From positions 248,001 through 312,000 of the forward strand of contig NZ_UEYQ01000005.1 in assembly GCF_900492205.1 (NCBI RefSeq): 64,000 bases of DNA. Direction: 5' to 3'. How positions within the stretch are numbered: the first letter of the stretch is position 1; every line of letters starts with the position of its first letter. Positions 9,698 through 19,631 of the stretch are shown in pieces. The stretch is from Ciceribacter sp. T2.26MG-112.2 (GTDB lineage Bacteria; Pseudomonadota; Alphaproteobacteria; Rhizobiales; Rhizobiaceae). The notes under the pieces are model-generated. The model worked only from the letters and a program-made list of their open reading frames with translations, had not been told where the DNA came from and searched no databases. The position numbers and the translations under genes are program-made.

Positions 9698-10701
9698 TCG
9701 CCCATCTGAAACCGCTCGCGGTCAGGCTTGCCCCCCAGCTGGTTGCGCTTGGCGTCATCCTTGCCCTCAATGTCATCGCCTTTCCCGGTTTCTTCCACAT
9801 CGAGATCCAGAACGGTCGGTTCTATGGCAGCCTGATCGATGTCTTGAACCGCGGCGCGCCGGTCGCACTTCTCGCCGTCGGCATGACGCTGGTGATCGCG
9901 ACCAAGGGGATCGATTTGTCCGTCGGCGCCGTGATTGCCATCACCGGAGCGGCCGGCGCCGCGGCCGTTGCAGCGGGCTATTCGCTTGGGGCAACGCTCG
10001 GCCTCGTCCTGCTCGTCGGGCTTGCCTGCGGACTGTGGAATGGCGTTCTCGTCGCGATCCTCGGCATCCAGCCGATCATCGCGACGCTGGTGCTGATGGT
10101 CGCCGGGCGCGGCATCGCCCAGTTGATCACCGAGGGCACGATCCTGACCTTCACCCATCCGGGCTTCATCTTCATCGGCAGCGGGTCGCTGTTCCTCATG
10201 CCGATGCCGGCCCTGATCTTCATCGCCTTTGCGATCGCGATCGCCGTGCTTGTCCGCGGTACGGCGCTCGGCCTTCTGGTCGAAACGGTCGGCATCAACC
10301 GGCGTGCCGCAACCCTCTCCGGCGTCGGCACACCGGTACTGCTGCTCGTCGTCTACCTGATCTGCAGCCTGTCGGCCGCCATCGCCGGCTTGATCGTCGC
10401 TGCCGACATCAAGGGTGCCGATGCCAACAATGCCGGCCTCTGGCTTGAGCTCGATGCTATCCTGGCGGTGGTGGTTGGCGGCAATTCGCTGCTCGGCGGT
10501 CGTTTCAGCATTGCCGGCTCGCTGCTCGGGGCGCTGATCATCCAGTCGATCAACACCGGCATCCTGCTGTCCGGATTCCCGCCCGAGTTCAACCTCATCA
10601 TCAAGGCTGCCATCATCGTGATCATCCTCGTCATCCAGTCACCTGCCGTGCAATCGCTCGCCGCCTATGTGAGACGGGCGCCCGCAGGCGCCGGAGAGTG
10701 A
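9694..10701 (+). CDS. ytfT: Sugar ABC transporter permease (YtfT-like)
   Basis: This is the first membrane subunit of the ytf-type importer, 335 residues with about ten hydrophobic segments. LAVGMTLVIATKGIDLSVGA near residue 65 is the hallmark of RbsC/YtfT-type permeases, and the C-terminal VVVGGNSLLGGRFSIAGS stretch corresponds to the coupling region. The start overlaps the ATPase stop by 4 bp and one base separates the stop from the next permease start. Symbol by similarity and by operon order ytfQ-ytfR-ytfT-yjfF. Confidence 0.9.
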
Positions 10702-10702
10702 C

Positions 10703-11674
10703 ATGATGGCCTTCAACATCCGCTATCTTCCGGTTCTTGCGACTGTCGTGATCTTCATCGTCGCCTATGCCGTGTGTACCATCCAGTTTCCCGCCATGCT
10801 GTCGATGCGGGTGATCAGCAACCTGCTGACCGACAATGCCTTCCTGGGCATTGCGGCAGTCGGCATGACCTTCGTCATCCTGTCCGGCGGCATCGATCTC
10901 TCGGTCGGCGCGGTGATCGCCTTTGCCGGCGTGTTCCTCGGCGTCCTGCTGCAGACGACCGGCGTTCACCCGCTGGTCGCATTCGGCCTGCTCCTGATCG
11001 TCACCACGCTCTTCGGCGCCCTGATGGGGGCCGTCATCCACTATCTGGAAATGCCGTCCTTCATCGTCACCCTGGCGGGCATGTTCCTTGCGCGCGGCAT
11101 GGCTTTCGTCCTGTCGATCGACAGCATCCCGATCGATCACGAATTCTATGCGACTATGCGCAAGACATTCTACAAGCTGCCCGGCGGCGGGCGGCTGACC
11201 CTCATTGGCGGGATCATGATCGCGGTTTTCCTGATCGGCATCCTGATCGCCCACCGCACCCGCTTCGGAGCCAATGTCTATGCACTGGGGGGCGGGGCGC
11301 AGACCGCGCGGCTGATGGGGGTTCCGATCGGGCGCACCACGATCCTCACCTATGCGCTGTCCGGCCTTCTCGCCGGTCTCGCCGGCATCGTCTTCTCGCT
11401 CTACACCTCGGCCGGCTACCCGCTTGCAGCCGTCGGCGTCGAACTCGATGCGATCGCGGCCGTGGTGATCGGCGGCACCCTGTTGACCGGTGGATCGGGC
11501 TTCATTGCCGGAACATTCATCGGGATTCTCATCCAGGGATTGATCCAGACCTACATAACCTTCGACGGGACCCTTTCCAGTTGGTGGACGAAAATCCTCA
11601 TCGGCCTACTGTTGTTTGCCTTCATCCTGTTGCAGAAGGGCATTCTCGCCCTGTCACGCAGGGGCAGTGGATGA
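10703..11674 (+). CDS. yjfF: Sugar ABC transporter permease (YjfF-like)
   Basis: This is the second membrane subunit of the importer, 323 residues. It carries AVGMTFVILSGGIDLSVGAV near residue 52 and VVIGGTLLTGGSGFIAGT toward the C-terminus, both typical of YjfF-family permeases. Together with the preceding YtfT-like protein it should form the heterodimeric channel. Positions of hydrophobic segments suggest eight to ten transmembrane helices. The gene is followed 21 bp later by the GntR-family regulator, so the five genes are probably one transcript. Confidence 0.9.
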   Translation: MMAFNIRYLPVLATVVIFIVAYAVCTIQFPAMLSMRVISNLLTDNAFLGIAAVGMTFVILSGGIDLSVGAVIAFAGVFLGVLLQTTGVHPLVAFGLLLIVTTLFGALMGAVIHYLEMPSFIVTLAGMFLARGMAFVLSIDSIPIDHEFYATMRKTFYKLPGGGRLTLIGGIMIAVFLIGILIAHRTRFGANVYALGGGAQTARLMGVPIGRTTILTYALSGLLAGLAGIVFSLYTSAGYPLAAVGVELDAIAAVVIGGTLLTGGSGFIAGTFIGILIQGLIQTYITFDGTLSSWWTKILIGLLLFAFILLQKGILALSRRGSG

Positions 11675-11695
11675 GGCTTTGAAAGGGAACACATC

Positions 11696-12439
11696 TTGTA
11701 CAATGGACTGCTCGGACCCGTGGCGATTACCGGCTCAAGAACCAGCCATGGCCAGGTCGTCGACGAGATCGGCATGGCGATCATCTGCGGCGAGTTTCCG
11801 GTGGGAAGCATCTTGCCGGGTGATGTCGAGCTTGCCCAGCGTTTCCAGGTGTCCCGCACCGTGTTGCGCGAAGCGATGAAGACGCTCGCCGCCAAGGGGC
11901 TGGTGGTCGCCAAGGCGCGCATCGGTACCCGCGTCACCGACCGGCAGTTCTGGAACATGTTCGACGGCGACGTTCTGACCTGGCATTTCGAATGCGGCGT
12001 CAGCGAAGACTTCCTCTTGAGCCTTTATGAAATCCGCCTGGCGTTTGAACCTGCCGCCGCGGCACTGGCTGCGGAAAAGGCGTCGGCCCAGGACACAGCC
12101 ACTCTTCGCCAGTTGGCCGAGGACCTCGGCAATCCGGACCATACGGTGGAGACACTGGCGATGGCCGACCTGCGCTTCCACATGGCGCTCGCCAACGCAT
12201 CGGGCAATCCCTTCATGCGGACCCTCGGCAGCCTGATCAAGGCGGCCCTGGTCGGCGCCTTCAAGCTGTCGTCGACGCCGGTCGACCTGCGCCGCTCGAC
12301 GGACGTCAAGACGACCCATCTGGCCATCGTCGAAGCGATCGAGAAACGCGATCCGGCAGCAGCGCGCGCGGCGATGGAGAAGGTCATCCTCGTCGGCCGC
12401 GACCGGGCGCGGGCGAGTTTCGCCTCGCAGCGCGGCTGA
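11696..12439 (+). CDS. GntR-family transcriptional regulator, FadR/FCD subfamily
   Basis: This 247-residue regulator has an N-terminal winged helix-turn-helix (about residues 17-85; ILPGDVELAQRFQVSRTVLREA covers the recognition region) and a C-terminal FCD effector domain, where DLRFHMALANASGNP supplies the typical metal-binding Asp and His. FCD regulators of sugar-acid and sugar operons usually repress until a ligand binds. The proposed start is TTG 11696 behind AAAGGGA; the next in-frame alternative is GTG within GPVAI. Its place at the end of the ytf operon suggests it controls that operon, possibly through the inverted repeat at 7030-7042. The effector is unknown, but a sugar or sugar acid is likely. 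Confidence 0.88.
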   Translation: MYNGLLGPVAITGSRTSHGQVVDEIGMAIICGEFPVGSILPGDVELAQRFQVSRTVLREAMKTLAAKGLVVAKARIGTRVTDRQFWNMFDGDVLTWHFECGVSEDFLLSLYEIRLAFEPAAAALAAEKASAQDTATLRQLAEDLGNPDHTVETLAMADLRFHMALANASGNPFMRTLGSLIKAALVGAFKLSSTPVDLRRSTDVKTTHLAIVEAIEKRDPAAARAAMEKVILVGRDRARASFASQRG

Positions 12440-12628
12440 CCAGCAGTCCCACTCCCGCTCAGCGAATCAATGGGGCTCGACCTCGGGCGGGACCGGAGAA
12501 GTCCGGCGCTGTCTGTTAAGCCTCCCTAAACCGCGCGCCGCCTTTTGCTGTTGGGCGTCTCGACGCTTGCTGATATGAGACTGTCGTCCATTCCTTTGCC
12601 AAGTCACGATTCCTTTCTCGGAGATTCC

Positions 12629-13990
12629 ATGAGCCGCAGCTGTCTCGCCGTCATTCTCGCCGCAGGCGAAAGCACCCGCATGAAGTCATCCATGTCGAAG
12701 GTGCTGCACCCCGTGGCGGGACTGCCGATGATCGCCCATGTGATGAAGACCATCGCCACGTCCGGCATCAGCGACGTTGCCCTCGTCGTCGGGCGGGACA
12801 TGGACAAGGTGGCAAAAGCCGGCAGCGTCGGGGGCGTCAATGTCACGCCTTTCCTCCAGGCGGAACGCCTCGGAACCGGCCATGCGGTTCTCGCCGCGCG
12901 CGAGGCGATCGCCCGCGGCTATGATGACGTTCTCGTCGCCTATGGCGACGTGCCGTTGATCACTGCGGAGCCGCTCATGGCTGCACGCGCGGCTTTGGCA
13001 CAGGGACACGACGTTGCCGTGATCGGTTTCCACACCGCCAATCCGACCGGATACGGCCGCCTTCTCGTCAAGGACGGAGAACTGGTGGCGATCCGCGAAG
13101 AACGTGACGCAAACGAAGCCGAACGGGCGGTGACATGGTGCAATAGCGGGCTGATGGCGATCAACGGCCGAAAGGCCTTGGATCTCCTCACCCGCATCGG
13201 CAATGCCAATGCCAAGGGCGAGTATTATCTGACCGACATCGTGGAGATCGCCCGCGCGCTCGGCGGACGCACGGTGGCCGTCGATGCTCCGGAGGAACAA
13301 CTGACCGGCTGCAACAACCGCGCGGAACTCGCCGTGCTCGAACGGCTCTGGCAGGAGCGGCGCCGGCACGAACTGATGGTGTCCGGCGTGTCGATGATCG
13401 CCCCGGAGACCGTCTTCCTCAGCCATGACACCGAAATCGGCCCGGACGCGTTGATCGAACCCAACGTCGTCTTCGGTCCGGGCGTCACGGTCGAGGGCGG
13501 CGCGATCATCCATGCCTTCTCCCATCTCGAAGGGGCGCATGTGGCGACCGGCGCCACCGTCGGACCGTTCGCCCGGCTGCGTCCCGGCGCCAATCTTGCG
13601 ACCGGTTCCAAGGTCGGCAATTTCTGCGAGGTGAAGAAGGCCGAGATCGGCGAAGGGGCCAAGGTCAATCACCTGACCTATATCGGCGACGCCTTCATCG
13701 GCGCGCATGCCAATATCGGCGCAGGCACGATCACCTGCAATTATGACGGGGTCAACAAGCATGTGACGCGGATCGGGGAAGGGGCCTTCATCGGTTCCAA
13801 CAGCGCGCTGGTGGCCCCCGTTTCGGTCGGCGACGGGGCCTTCGTCGCCTCCGGCAGCGTCATTACCGAGGATGTGCCGTCCGACGCGCTGGCGCTCGGC
13901 CGCGCCCGCCAGGAAATCAAGCCGGAACGGGCCAAGGCGATCCGCGCCCGCAACCAGGCGATCAAGGCCTCCCGCAGCGCGAAGTCCTGA
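12629..13990 (+). CDS. glmU: Bifunctional GlmU: glucosamine-1-phosphate acetyltransferase / GlcNAc-1-phosphate uridylyltransferase
   Basis: GlmU makes UDP-N-acetylglucosamine for peptidoglycan and lipid A. The 453-residue protein (E. coli 456) has an N-terminal uridylyltransferase domain (about 1-230) with [18 protein letters not shown], where the usual GxGTRM reads GESTRM, and a C-terminal left-handed beta helix (about 255-440) rich in hexapeptide repeats. [12 protein letters not shown] and [11 protein letters not shown] mark the acetyltransferase site. ATG 12629 behind GGAG fits the family N-terminus ([13 protein letters not shown]); an upstream in-frame start at 12545 is not family-like. 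The gene lies 109 bp before glmS, which makes the precursor. Confidence 0.96.
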   Translation: MSRSCLAVILAAGESTRMKSSMSKVLHPVAGLPMIAHVMKTIATSGISDVALVVGRDMDKVAKAGSVGGVNVTPFLQAERLGTGHAVLAAREAIARGYDDVLVAYGDVPLITAEPLMAARAALAQGHDVAVIGFHTANPTGYGRLLVKDGELVAIREERDANEAERAVTWCNSGLMAINGRKALDLLTRIGNANAKGEYYLTDIVEIARALGGRTVAVDAPEEQLTGCNNRAELAVLERLWQERRRHELMVSGVSMIAPETVFLSHDTEIGPDALIEPNVVFGPGVTVEGGAIIHAFSHLEGAHVATGATVGPFARLRPGANLATGSKVGNFCEVKKAEIGEGAKVNHLTYIGDAFIGAHANIGAGTITCNYDGVNKHVTRIGEGAFIGSNSALVAPVSVGDGAFVASGSVITEDVPSDALALGRARQEIKPERAKAIRARNQAIKASRSAKS

Positions 13991-14099
13991 TTGCTGCGCT
14001 TGCGTAACGCGACGATACCGAATGTGACCGGTGCGTGCATTGCGAAAATAACGAAATCCATTAGGACTGGCGGCAGGATGAAGCCAGACGGAGAACTTT

Positions 14100-15926
14100 A
14101 TGTGCGGCATTGTCGGTATTGTGGGTAACCAACAGGTGGCGGGTCGACTGGTCGATGCGTTGAGGCGGCTCGAATATCGCGGCTATGATTCCGCCGGCGT
14201 GGCGACCATCGACAACGGCGTGATGGATCGCCGCCGCGCCGAGGGCAAGCTGTTCAACCTGGAAAAGAAGCTCGACGCCGAGCCGCTGGCCGGCACGATC
14301 GGCATCGCCCATACCCGCTGGGCCACCCATGGCGTTCCGAATGAGACCAATGCCCATCCGCATTTCGTCGATGGCGTCGCCGTCGTCCACAACGGCATCA
14401 TCGAGAACTTCTCCGAGCTGCGCGACGAACTGACGGCCGAGGGCACGGTGTTCACCACCCAGACCGATACCGAGATCGTCGCCCAGCTGATCGCCAAGTA
14501 CCGCCGCAAGGGCCTCGACAACCGCGCCGCGATGCTCGCCATGCTGAACCACGTCAAGGGCGCCTATGCGCTGGTGGTGATGTTCGCCGACGATCCGGAT
14601 ACGATCATGGCCGCCCGTTTCGGGCCTCCGCTTGCCGTCGGCTTCGGCAAGGGCGAGATGTTCCTCGGCTCGGATGCGATCGCGCTGGCTCCGTTTACCA
14701 ACGAGATCGCCTATCTGGTTGACGGGGACTGCGCCATCATTCACCGCAATGGCGCGGAGATCATCGATTTCTCCGGCAATCCGGTGGAACGCGCGCACCA
14801 GATTTCCCAGGCGACCGCCTTCGTGGTCGACAAGGGCAATCACCGCCATTTCATGGAAAAGGAAATCTACGAGCAGCCGGAGGTCATCTCGCACGCGCTG
14901 TCGCATTATGTCGATTTCCATAGCCATACGGTGAAGCCGATCGACGAAGCGATCGATTTCAAGTCCTTGCGCGGCCTTGCCATCTCCGCCTGCGGCACCG
15001 CCTATCTCGCCGGCCTGGTCGGCAAGTACTGGTTCGAGCGCTATGCGCGCCTGCCGGTCGAAATCGACGTCGCGTCCGAGTTCCGCTACCGCGAAATGCC
15101 GCTTTCCAAGGACCAGGCGGCGCTGTTCATCTCGCAATCGGGCGAGACCGCCGACACGCTCGCTTCGCTGCGCTATTGCCACGACGAAGGCCTGAAGATC
15201 GGCGCCATCGTCAACGTCAAGGAATCGACCATCGCCCGCGAGGCCGACGCCGTCTTCCCGATCCTCGCCGGTCCGGAGATCGGCGTTGCCTCGACCAAGG
15301 CGTTCACCTGCCAGCTCGCCGTCCTCGCTTCGCTGGCGATCGGCGCCGGCAAGGCGCGCGGCACGATTTCGGCCGACGAGGAAAAGCAGCTGGTGAAGAG
15401 CCTGGCAGAAATGCCGCGCATCATGAGCCAGGTGCTGAATGCTATCCAGCCGCAGATGGAAGCGCTGGCGCGCGACCTGTCGAAGTACAAGGACGTGCTC
15501 TATCTCGGCCGCGGCACCAGCTATCCGCTGGCCATGGAAGGCGCGCTGAAGCTCAAGGAAATCTCCTACATTCACGCCGAGGGCTATGCCGCCGGCGAGC
15601 TGAAGCACGGCCCGATCGCGTTGATCGACGAGAACATGCCGGTCATCGTCATTGCCCCGCACGACCGCTTCTTCGAAAAGACCGTGTCGAACATGCAGGA
15701 AGTGGCGGCCCGTGGCGGCCGGATCATCTTCATCACCGACGAGAAGGGGGCCGCCGCCTCGAAGCTGGAGACCATGGCGACCAGCATCCTGCCGAATGTC
15801 GCGGAAATCATCTCGCCGATGGTGTTCTCGCTGCCGATCCAGTTGCTCGCCTATCACACCGCCGTGTTCATGGGCACCGACGTCGACCAGCCGCGCAATC
15901 TGGCAAAATCGGTGACCGTCGAATGA
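14100..15926 (+). CDS. glmS: Glutamine-fructose-6-phosphate aminotransferase (isomerizing)
   Basis: GlmS converts fructose-6-phosphate and glutamine to glucosamine-6-phosphate, the first committed step of amino-sugar synthesis. The 608-residue protein has the class II glutaminase domain with Cys2 exposed after Met removal (MCGIVGIVG), RRLEYRGYDSAG and the HTRWATHG motif, then two SIS isomerase domains (from about 285 and 460), with SQSGETADT in the first, and ends with KSVTVE. A good ribosome-binding site (CGGAG) precedes ATG 14100. No glmS ribozyme-like leader is seen, as expected outside Gram-positives. The stop overlaps the GNAT gene start as ATGA. Confidence 0.97.
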   Translation: MCGIVGIVGNQQVAGRLVDALRRLEYRGYDSAGVATIDNGVMDRRRAEGKLFNLEKKLDAEPLAGTIGIAHTRWATHGVPNETNAHPHFVDGVAVVHNGIIENFSELRDELTAEGTVFTTQTDTEIVAQLIAKYRRKGLDNRAAMLAMLNHVKGAYALVVMFADDPDTIMAARFGPPLAVGFGKGEMFLGSDAIALAPFTNEIAYLVDGDCAIIHRNGAEIIDFSGNPVERAHQISQATAFVVDKGNHRHFMEKEIYEQPEVISHALSHYVDFHSHTVKPIDEAIDFKSLRGLAISACGTAYLAGLVGKYWFERYARLPVEIDVASEFRYREMPLSKDQAALFISQSGETADTLASLRYCHDEGLKIGAIVNVKESTIAREADAVFPILAGPEIGVASTKAFTCQLAVLASLAIGAGKARGTISADEEKQLVKSLAEMPRIMSQVLNAIQPQMEALARDLSKYKDVLYLGRGTSYPLAMEGALKLKEISYIHAEGYAAGELKHGPIALIDENMPVIVIAPHDRFFEKTVSNMQEVAARGGRIIFITDEKGAAASKLETMATSILPNVAEIISPMVFSLPIQLLAYHTAVFMGTDVDQPRNLAKSVTVE

Positions 15927-16426
15927 GGATCCGGCCGGAAGCACCCGGGGACGAAGCCGCCATCGGCGCGCTCACCGCGGCTGCCTTTGCCGGCCATCCC
16001 TACAGCGACGGGTCAGAGCCGCTGATCATCGAGCGCCTGCGGCGCCTCGGCAAGCTCACGCTTTCGCTGGTTGCCGAGGACGAAGGCCAGATCATCGGCC
16101 ATGTTGCCTTCTCGCCGGTGACGCTGTCGGGCGGTGAGGGCGGCTGGTACGGTGTCGGGCCGATTTCGGTGGCGCCCGGCCGGCAGAGAAGCGGGATCGG
16201 CTCGGCGCTGATGCGCGAGGGCCTGGCAAGACTGGAGGCGCAAGGCGCTTCGGGCTTCGCCCTGGTCGGGGAACCGGCCTACTACAACCGGTTCGGCTTT
16301 ACCGCCCGGCCCGAGCTTACGACGACGGGTGTACCGCCCGAATATTTCCTCGTCCTGCCCTTGCACGGCGAGGTCCCCTCCGGCATGGTGCGCTTCCATC
16401 CGGCTTTCTTCGGCGACGCAGCATAA
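15923..16426 (+). CDS. GNAT-family N-acetyltransferase
   Basis: This is a 167-residue cytoplasmic acetyltransferase of the GNAT fold, close to YhbS-type putative acetyltransferases. The acetyl-CoA loop reads VAPGRQRSGIGSAL (motif A, RQRSGIG), followed by the C-terminal EPAYYNRFGF stretch common in this subgroup. It starts inside the glmS stop (ATGA), so it is translationally coupled to glmS, but no amino-sugar substrate can be inferred safely. The substrate is unknown. Confidence 0.85.
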   Translation: MRIRPEAPGDEAAIGALTAAAFAGHPYSDGSEPLIIERLRRLGKLTLSLVAEDEGQIIGHVAFSPVTLSGGEGGWYGVGPISVAPGRQRSGIGSALMREGLARLEAQGASGFALVGEPAYYNRFGFTARPELTTTGVPPEYFLVLPLHGEVPSGMVRFHPAFFGDAA

Positions 16427-16433
16427 GGTCGAC

Positions 16434-17132
16434 ATGACGAACGGCAGTCTCGAGCGCATTTCGCTGGCGACACGGATCCGGAACAATTTTCTGACCGGAC
16501 TGATCATCTGTGCGCCCATCGCCATCACCATCTGGCTGACCTGGTCCTTCATCGACTGGGCCGACAGTTGGGTGAAGCCCTATATCCCGAACCGCTACAA
16601 TCCGGAAAGCTATCTGCAATTCGCCATTCCCGGCTTCGGCCTGCTGATCGCGGTGACCACGATCACGCTGATCGGCTTTCTCGGAAAAAACCTCATCGGC
16701 CGATCGATCGTCGCCTATAGCGAGTCCATCCTGCATCGCATGCCGCTGGTGCGGACGGTCTACAAGAGCACCAAGCAGATCTTCGAGACGGTGCTGAAGG
16801 AACAGTCGGGGTCGTTCAAGAGAGTGGGGCTGATCGAATTCCCAGCGCCCGGCACCTGGGCACTGGTGTTCGTCTCGAGCGATGCCAGGGGCGAGATCGC
16901 CGCGAAGCTCAACGAGGACGGGGAGGAAATGGTGGCGGTGTTCCTCGCGCCCACGCCGGTTCCAACCGCCGGTTTCCTGATGTTCGTGCCGCGCAGCAAG
17001 TTGAAGCTGCTCGACATGTCGCCGGAAGAGGGGGTGAAGCTTCTCATCTCCGCCGGCCTGGTGACGCCGGAATACAAGGCGGCCGCCGCCGAAGAGGCGG
17101 CAACCATCATCAACCCGCCCGAAGGAACCTGA
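16434..17132 (+). CDS. DUF502 family membrane protein
   Basis: This is a 232-residue protein of the DUF502 family, found across proteobacteria and with plant COV-like relatives. Two hydrophobic segments near residues 18-42 and 60-85 should span the inner membrane; the C-terminal half is soluble and contains RMPLVRTVYKSTKQI, the most conserved stretch. The function is not established. It follows the GNAT gene by 7 bp and probably belongs to the glmS transcript. Its last 23 bp overlap the end of the opposing recG gene. Confidence 0.88.
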   Translation: MTNGSLERISLATRIRNNFLTGLIICAPIAITIWLTWSFIDWADSWVKPYIPNRYNPESYLQFAIPGFGLLIAVTTITLIGFLGKNLIGRSIVAYSESILHRMPLVRTVYKSTKQIFETVLKEQSGSFKRVGLIEFPAPGTWALVFVSSDARGEIAAKLNEDGEEMVAVFLAPTPVPTAGFLMFVPRSKLKLLDMSPEEGVKLLISAGLVTPEYKAAAAEEAATIINPPEGT

Positions 17133-19215
17133 TCGCCTCGTCACGGCGATGCAGGTAGAGCAGCGTCCTGACGGCTTCCCCCCGCGGGCTCATCAGGTCG
17201 GGATCCCGGTCCAGCAGGTAGGAAGCATCCTTCCGGGCGATCTCGAGCAGATCGGCATGGGCCTCCAGGCTGGCGATGCGGAAGCCCGGCGTGCCTGACT
17301 GACGGGTGCCGAGCAGTTCGCCTTCGCCGCGCAGCTTCAGGTCTTCTTCCGCGATCAGGAAGCCGTCCTCGCTGTCGCGCAGGATCGACAGGCGCGCCTT
17401 GCCGGTCTCGCCGAGCGGTCCCTTGTAGAGCAGGATGCAGCTCGATGCCTCGTCGCCGCGCCCGACCCGGCCGCGCAGCTGGTGCAGTTGTGCGAGCCCG
17501 AAACGTTCCGCATGTTCGATCACCATGATCGTCGCATCGGGCACGTCGACGCCGACCTCGACCACGGTTGTCGCCACCAGCAACCGCGTCTCGCCATTCT
17601 TGAAGGCGAGCATGGCGAAATCCTTTTCCGGCCCGCTCATCCGGCCGTGCACGAGGCCGATCGGCGCGCCGATCGCCTTTTCGAGAACCGCGAAGCGCTC
17701 CTCGGCCGACATCAGCTCGGAAACGTCGGATTCCTCCACCAGCGGGCAGATCCAGTAGGCCTTCTTGCCGTCTGCCACGGCGGAGCGCAGCCGCTCGACG
17801 ATCTCGCCGGTGCGCTCGCTCGGCACCGTCACCGTCTGGATCGGCTTTCGCCCGGCCGGTTTTTCGGTGAGCTTGGAGACGTCCATGTCGCCGAAGGCGG
17901 CGAGCACCAGCGTGCGTGGAATGGGTGTCGCCGTCATCACCAGCATATGCGGCGAAATCCCCTTGGCGGTCAGCCGGAGGCGCTGGTGCACGCCGAAACG
18001 GTGCTGCTCGTCGACCACGGCCAGCATCAGGTTCCTGTAGTTCACCGTGTCCTGGAACAGCGCATGGGTGCCGATGATGATCTGCGCCTCTCCGCAAGCG
18101 ATCCGTTCGGTGATCGCCTCGCGCTCCTTGCCCTTGGTGCGGCCGGTCAGTACCTCGACCTTGAGCCCGGCGCTTGCGGCAAATTTCGAAATCGTCGCGT
18201 AATGTTGGCGCGCCAGGATTTCGGTCGGCGCCATCAGCACGGCCTGGCCACCGCTTTCGACGGCGGCCGCCATGGCGAGCAGCGCGACCAGCGTCTTGCC
18301 GGCCCCGACATCGCCCTGCAGCAGCCGCAGCATGCGGGTGTCGGAGGACATGTCGCTCAGGATGTCGGCGATCGCTTGGCTCTGGCTGCCGGTCGGCGAG
18401 AAGGGAAGGGCGGTAAGGATCTTGCCCGAGATCTCGCCGGTTGCCCTGACCGGCGTGCCGGGCACCTTGCGCAGCTTCTGCCGCACCAGGGCCAGCGACA
18501 CCTGGCCGGCGAGGAATTCGTCATAGGCGAGGCGCCGCCTGGCCGGGGCCTGCGGATCGATGTCCTTTTCGTCACGCGGATGATGCAGGTCTATGAAACT
18601 CTGGCGGATGCCAGGAAAACCCTGCCGGGTGACGAGCGCAGGATCCGCCCATTCGGGCAATTCCGGCACCCGCTCCACCGCATGCTCGATCTGCTTGCGC
18701 AGCACCTTGGGCGAAAGCCCGGCGGTCAGCGGATAGACGGGTTCGACCAGCGGCATGTTCTCCGCCTCGCTCGCCTTCACCATCAGGTCCGGATGCACCA
18801 TGGAAGGCCGCCCGTTGAACCAGTCGACCTTGCCCGAAACGATAATCGTCTCGTCGATGGGCAGGGCCTTTTCCAGCCAGTTGCCCTTGACGCGGAAGAA
18901 GGTCAGCGCCAGCTCTCCGGTCTCGTCGTGCAGGAAGACGCGGTAGGGCAGGCTGGACTTGCCGGGCGGCGGCGGCTGGTGGCGGTCGACCCGCCCGGTG
19001 ATCGTCACGATCGCGCCCTGCTGGGCGAGCGCGATGCCCGGCTGGTTGCGCCGGTCGATCAGCCGGAAGGGGGCGAGGAACAGCAGGTCGACGACGCGGG
19101 CGTCCTCGGCATCTTCGCGGCCCAGCAGGCTTGCCAGCAATTGCGCAAGCTTCGGCCCGACGCCGGACAGCGAAGCGACGGAGGCAAACAGGGGATCGAG
19201 AAGCGTTGGCCGCAT
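17110..19215 (-). CDS. recG: ATP-dependent DNA helicase RecG
   Basis: RecG remodels stalled replication forks and branched recombination intermediates. The 701-residue protein has an N-terminal wedge/OB region (about 1-260) and SF2 motor domains. Motifs are QGDVGAGKT (Walker A), DEQHRFG (motif II), ATPIPRTL (motif III) and QLRGRVGRG (motif VI). I chose ATG 19215 (MRPTLLDPLF), which fits the family; the frame is open upstream to 19296. It diverges from sdhE with 98 bp between the starts and converges with the DUF502 gene, overlapping it by 23 bp. Confidence 0.96.
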   Translation of the reverse strand: MRPTLLDPLFASVASLSGVGPKLAQLLASLLGREDAEDARVVDLLFLAPFRLIDRRNQPGIALAQQGAIVTITGRVDRHQPPPPGKSSLPYRVFLHDETGELALTFFRVKGNWLEKALPIDETIIVSGKVDWFNGRPSMVHPDLMVKASEAENMPLVEPVYPLTAGLSPKVLRKQIEHAVERVPELPEWADPALVTRQGFPGIRQSFIDLHHPRDEKDIDPQAPARRRLAYDEFLAGQVSLALVRQKLRKVPGTPVRATGEISGKILTALPFSPTGSQSQAIADILSDMSSDTRMLRLLQGDVGAGKTLVALLAMAAAVESGGQAVLMAPTEILARQHYATISKFAASAGLKVEVLTGRTKGKEREAITERIACGEAQIIIGTHALFQDTVNYRNLMLAVVDEQHRFGVHQRLRLTAKGISPHMLVMTATPIPRTLVLAAFGDMDVSKLTEKPAGRKPIQTVTVPSERTGEIVERLRSAVADGKKAYWICPLVEESDVSELMSAEERFAVLEKAIGAPIGLVHGRMSGPEKDFAMLAFKNGETRLLVATTVVEVGVDVPDATIMVIEHAERFGLAQLHQLRGRVGRGDEASSCILLYKGPLGETGKARLSILRDSEDGFLIAEEDLKLRGEGELLGTRQSGTPGFRIASLEAHADLLEIARKDASYLLDRDPDLMSPRGEAVRTLLYLHRRDEAIRFLRAG

Positions 19216-19313
19216 GATGGCTGGCAAAATGCGCCGAGAATTACCGGCTTGGCAAGGCTGACAAGCGCTTGGGACGGCGCTATAGAGGCGCATCAACAGG
19301 AAGGTGTTTGCAT

Positions 19314-19631
19314 ATGACCGGTTTGATCCTCAGCAGTGCAGAACTCGATCCGCGCCGCCGGCGCATTCTGTTCCGCTGCTGGCACCGCGGCATCCGCGAG
19401 ATGGACCTGATCCTCGGCCAGTTCGCCGAGGCCGAAATCGCCGCCATGGACGATGCCACGCTCGACGAGCTGGAGCGCATCATGAGCGAGGAGGACCAAG
19501 ACCTGGTGAAATACATCACCGGCGCCTCGCCCGTGCCCGCGCATCTCCAGACCCCGCTGTTCGAGCGCATCGCCGCCTGTCGCCCCCATTTCTCGCCGGT
19601 CACGCTGGAAGGGCTCGGACGCTCGGAATGA
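19314..19631 (+). CDS. sdhE: FAD assembly factor SdhE (YgfY family)
   Basis: SdhE promotes covalent attachment of FAD to the succinate dehydrogenase flavoprotein in the cytoplasm. The 105-residue product carries CWHRGIREMDLILGQF, which includes the RGxxE motif needed for flavinylation, and a helical C-terminal extension longer than in E. coli SdhE. ATG 19314 has AGGAAGG upstream. The stop overlaps the mfd start as ATGA. Placement before mfd is common in Rhizobiales. Confidence 0.93.
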   Translation: MTGLILSSAELDPRRRRILFRCWHRGIREMDLILGQFAEAEIAAMDDATLDELERIMSEEDQDLVKYITGASPVPAHLQTPLFERIAACRPHFSPVTLEGLGRSE

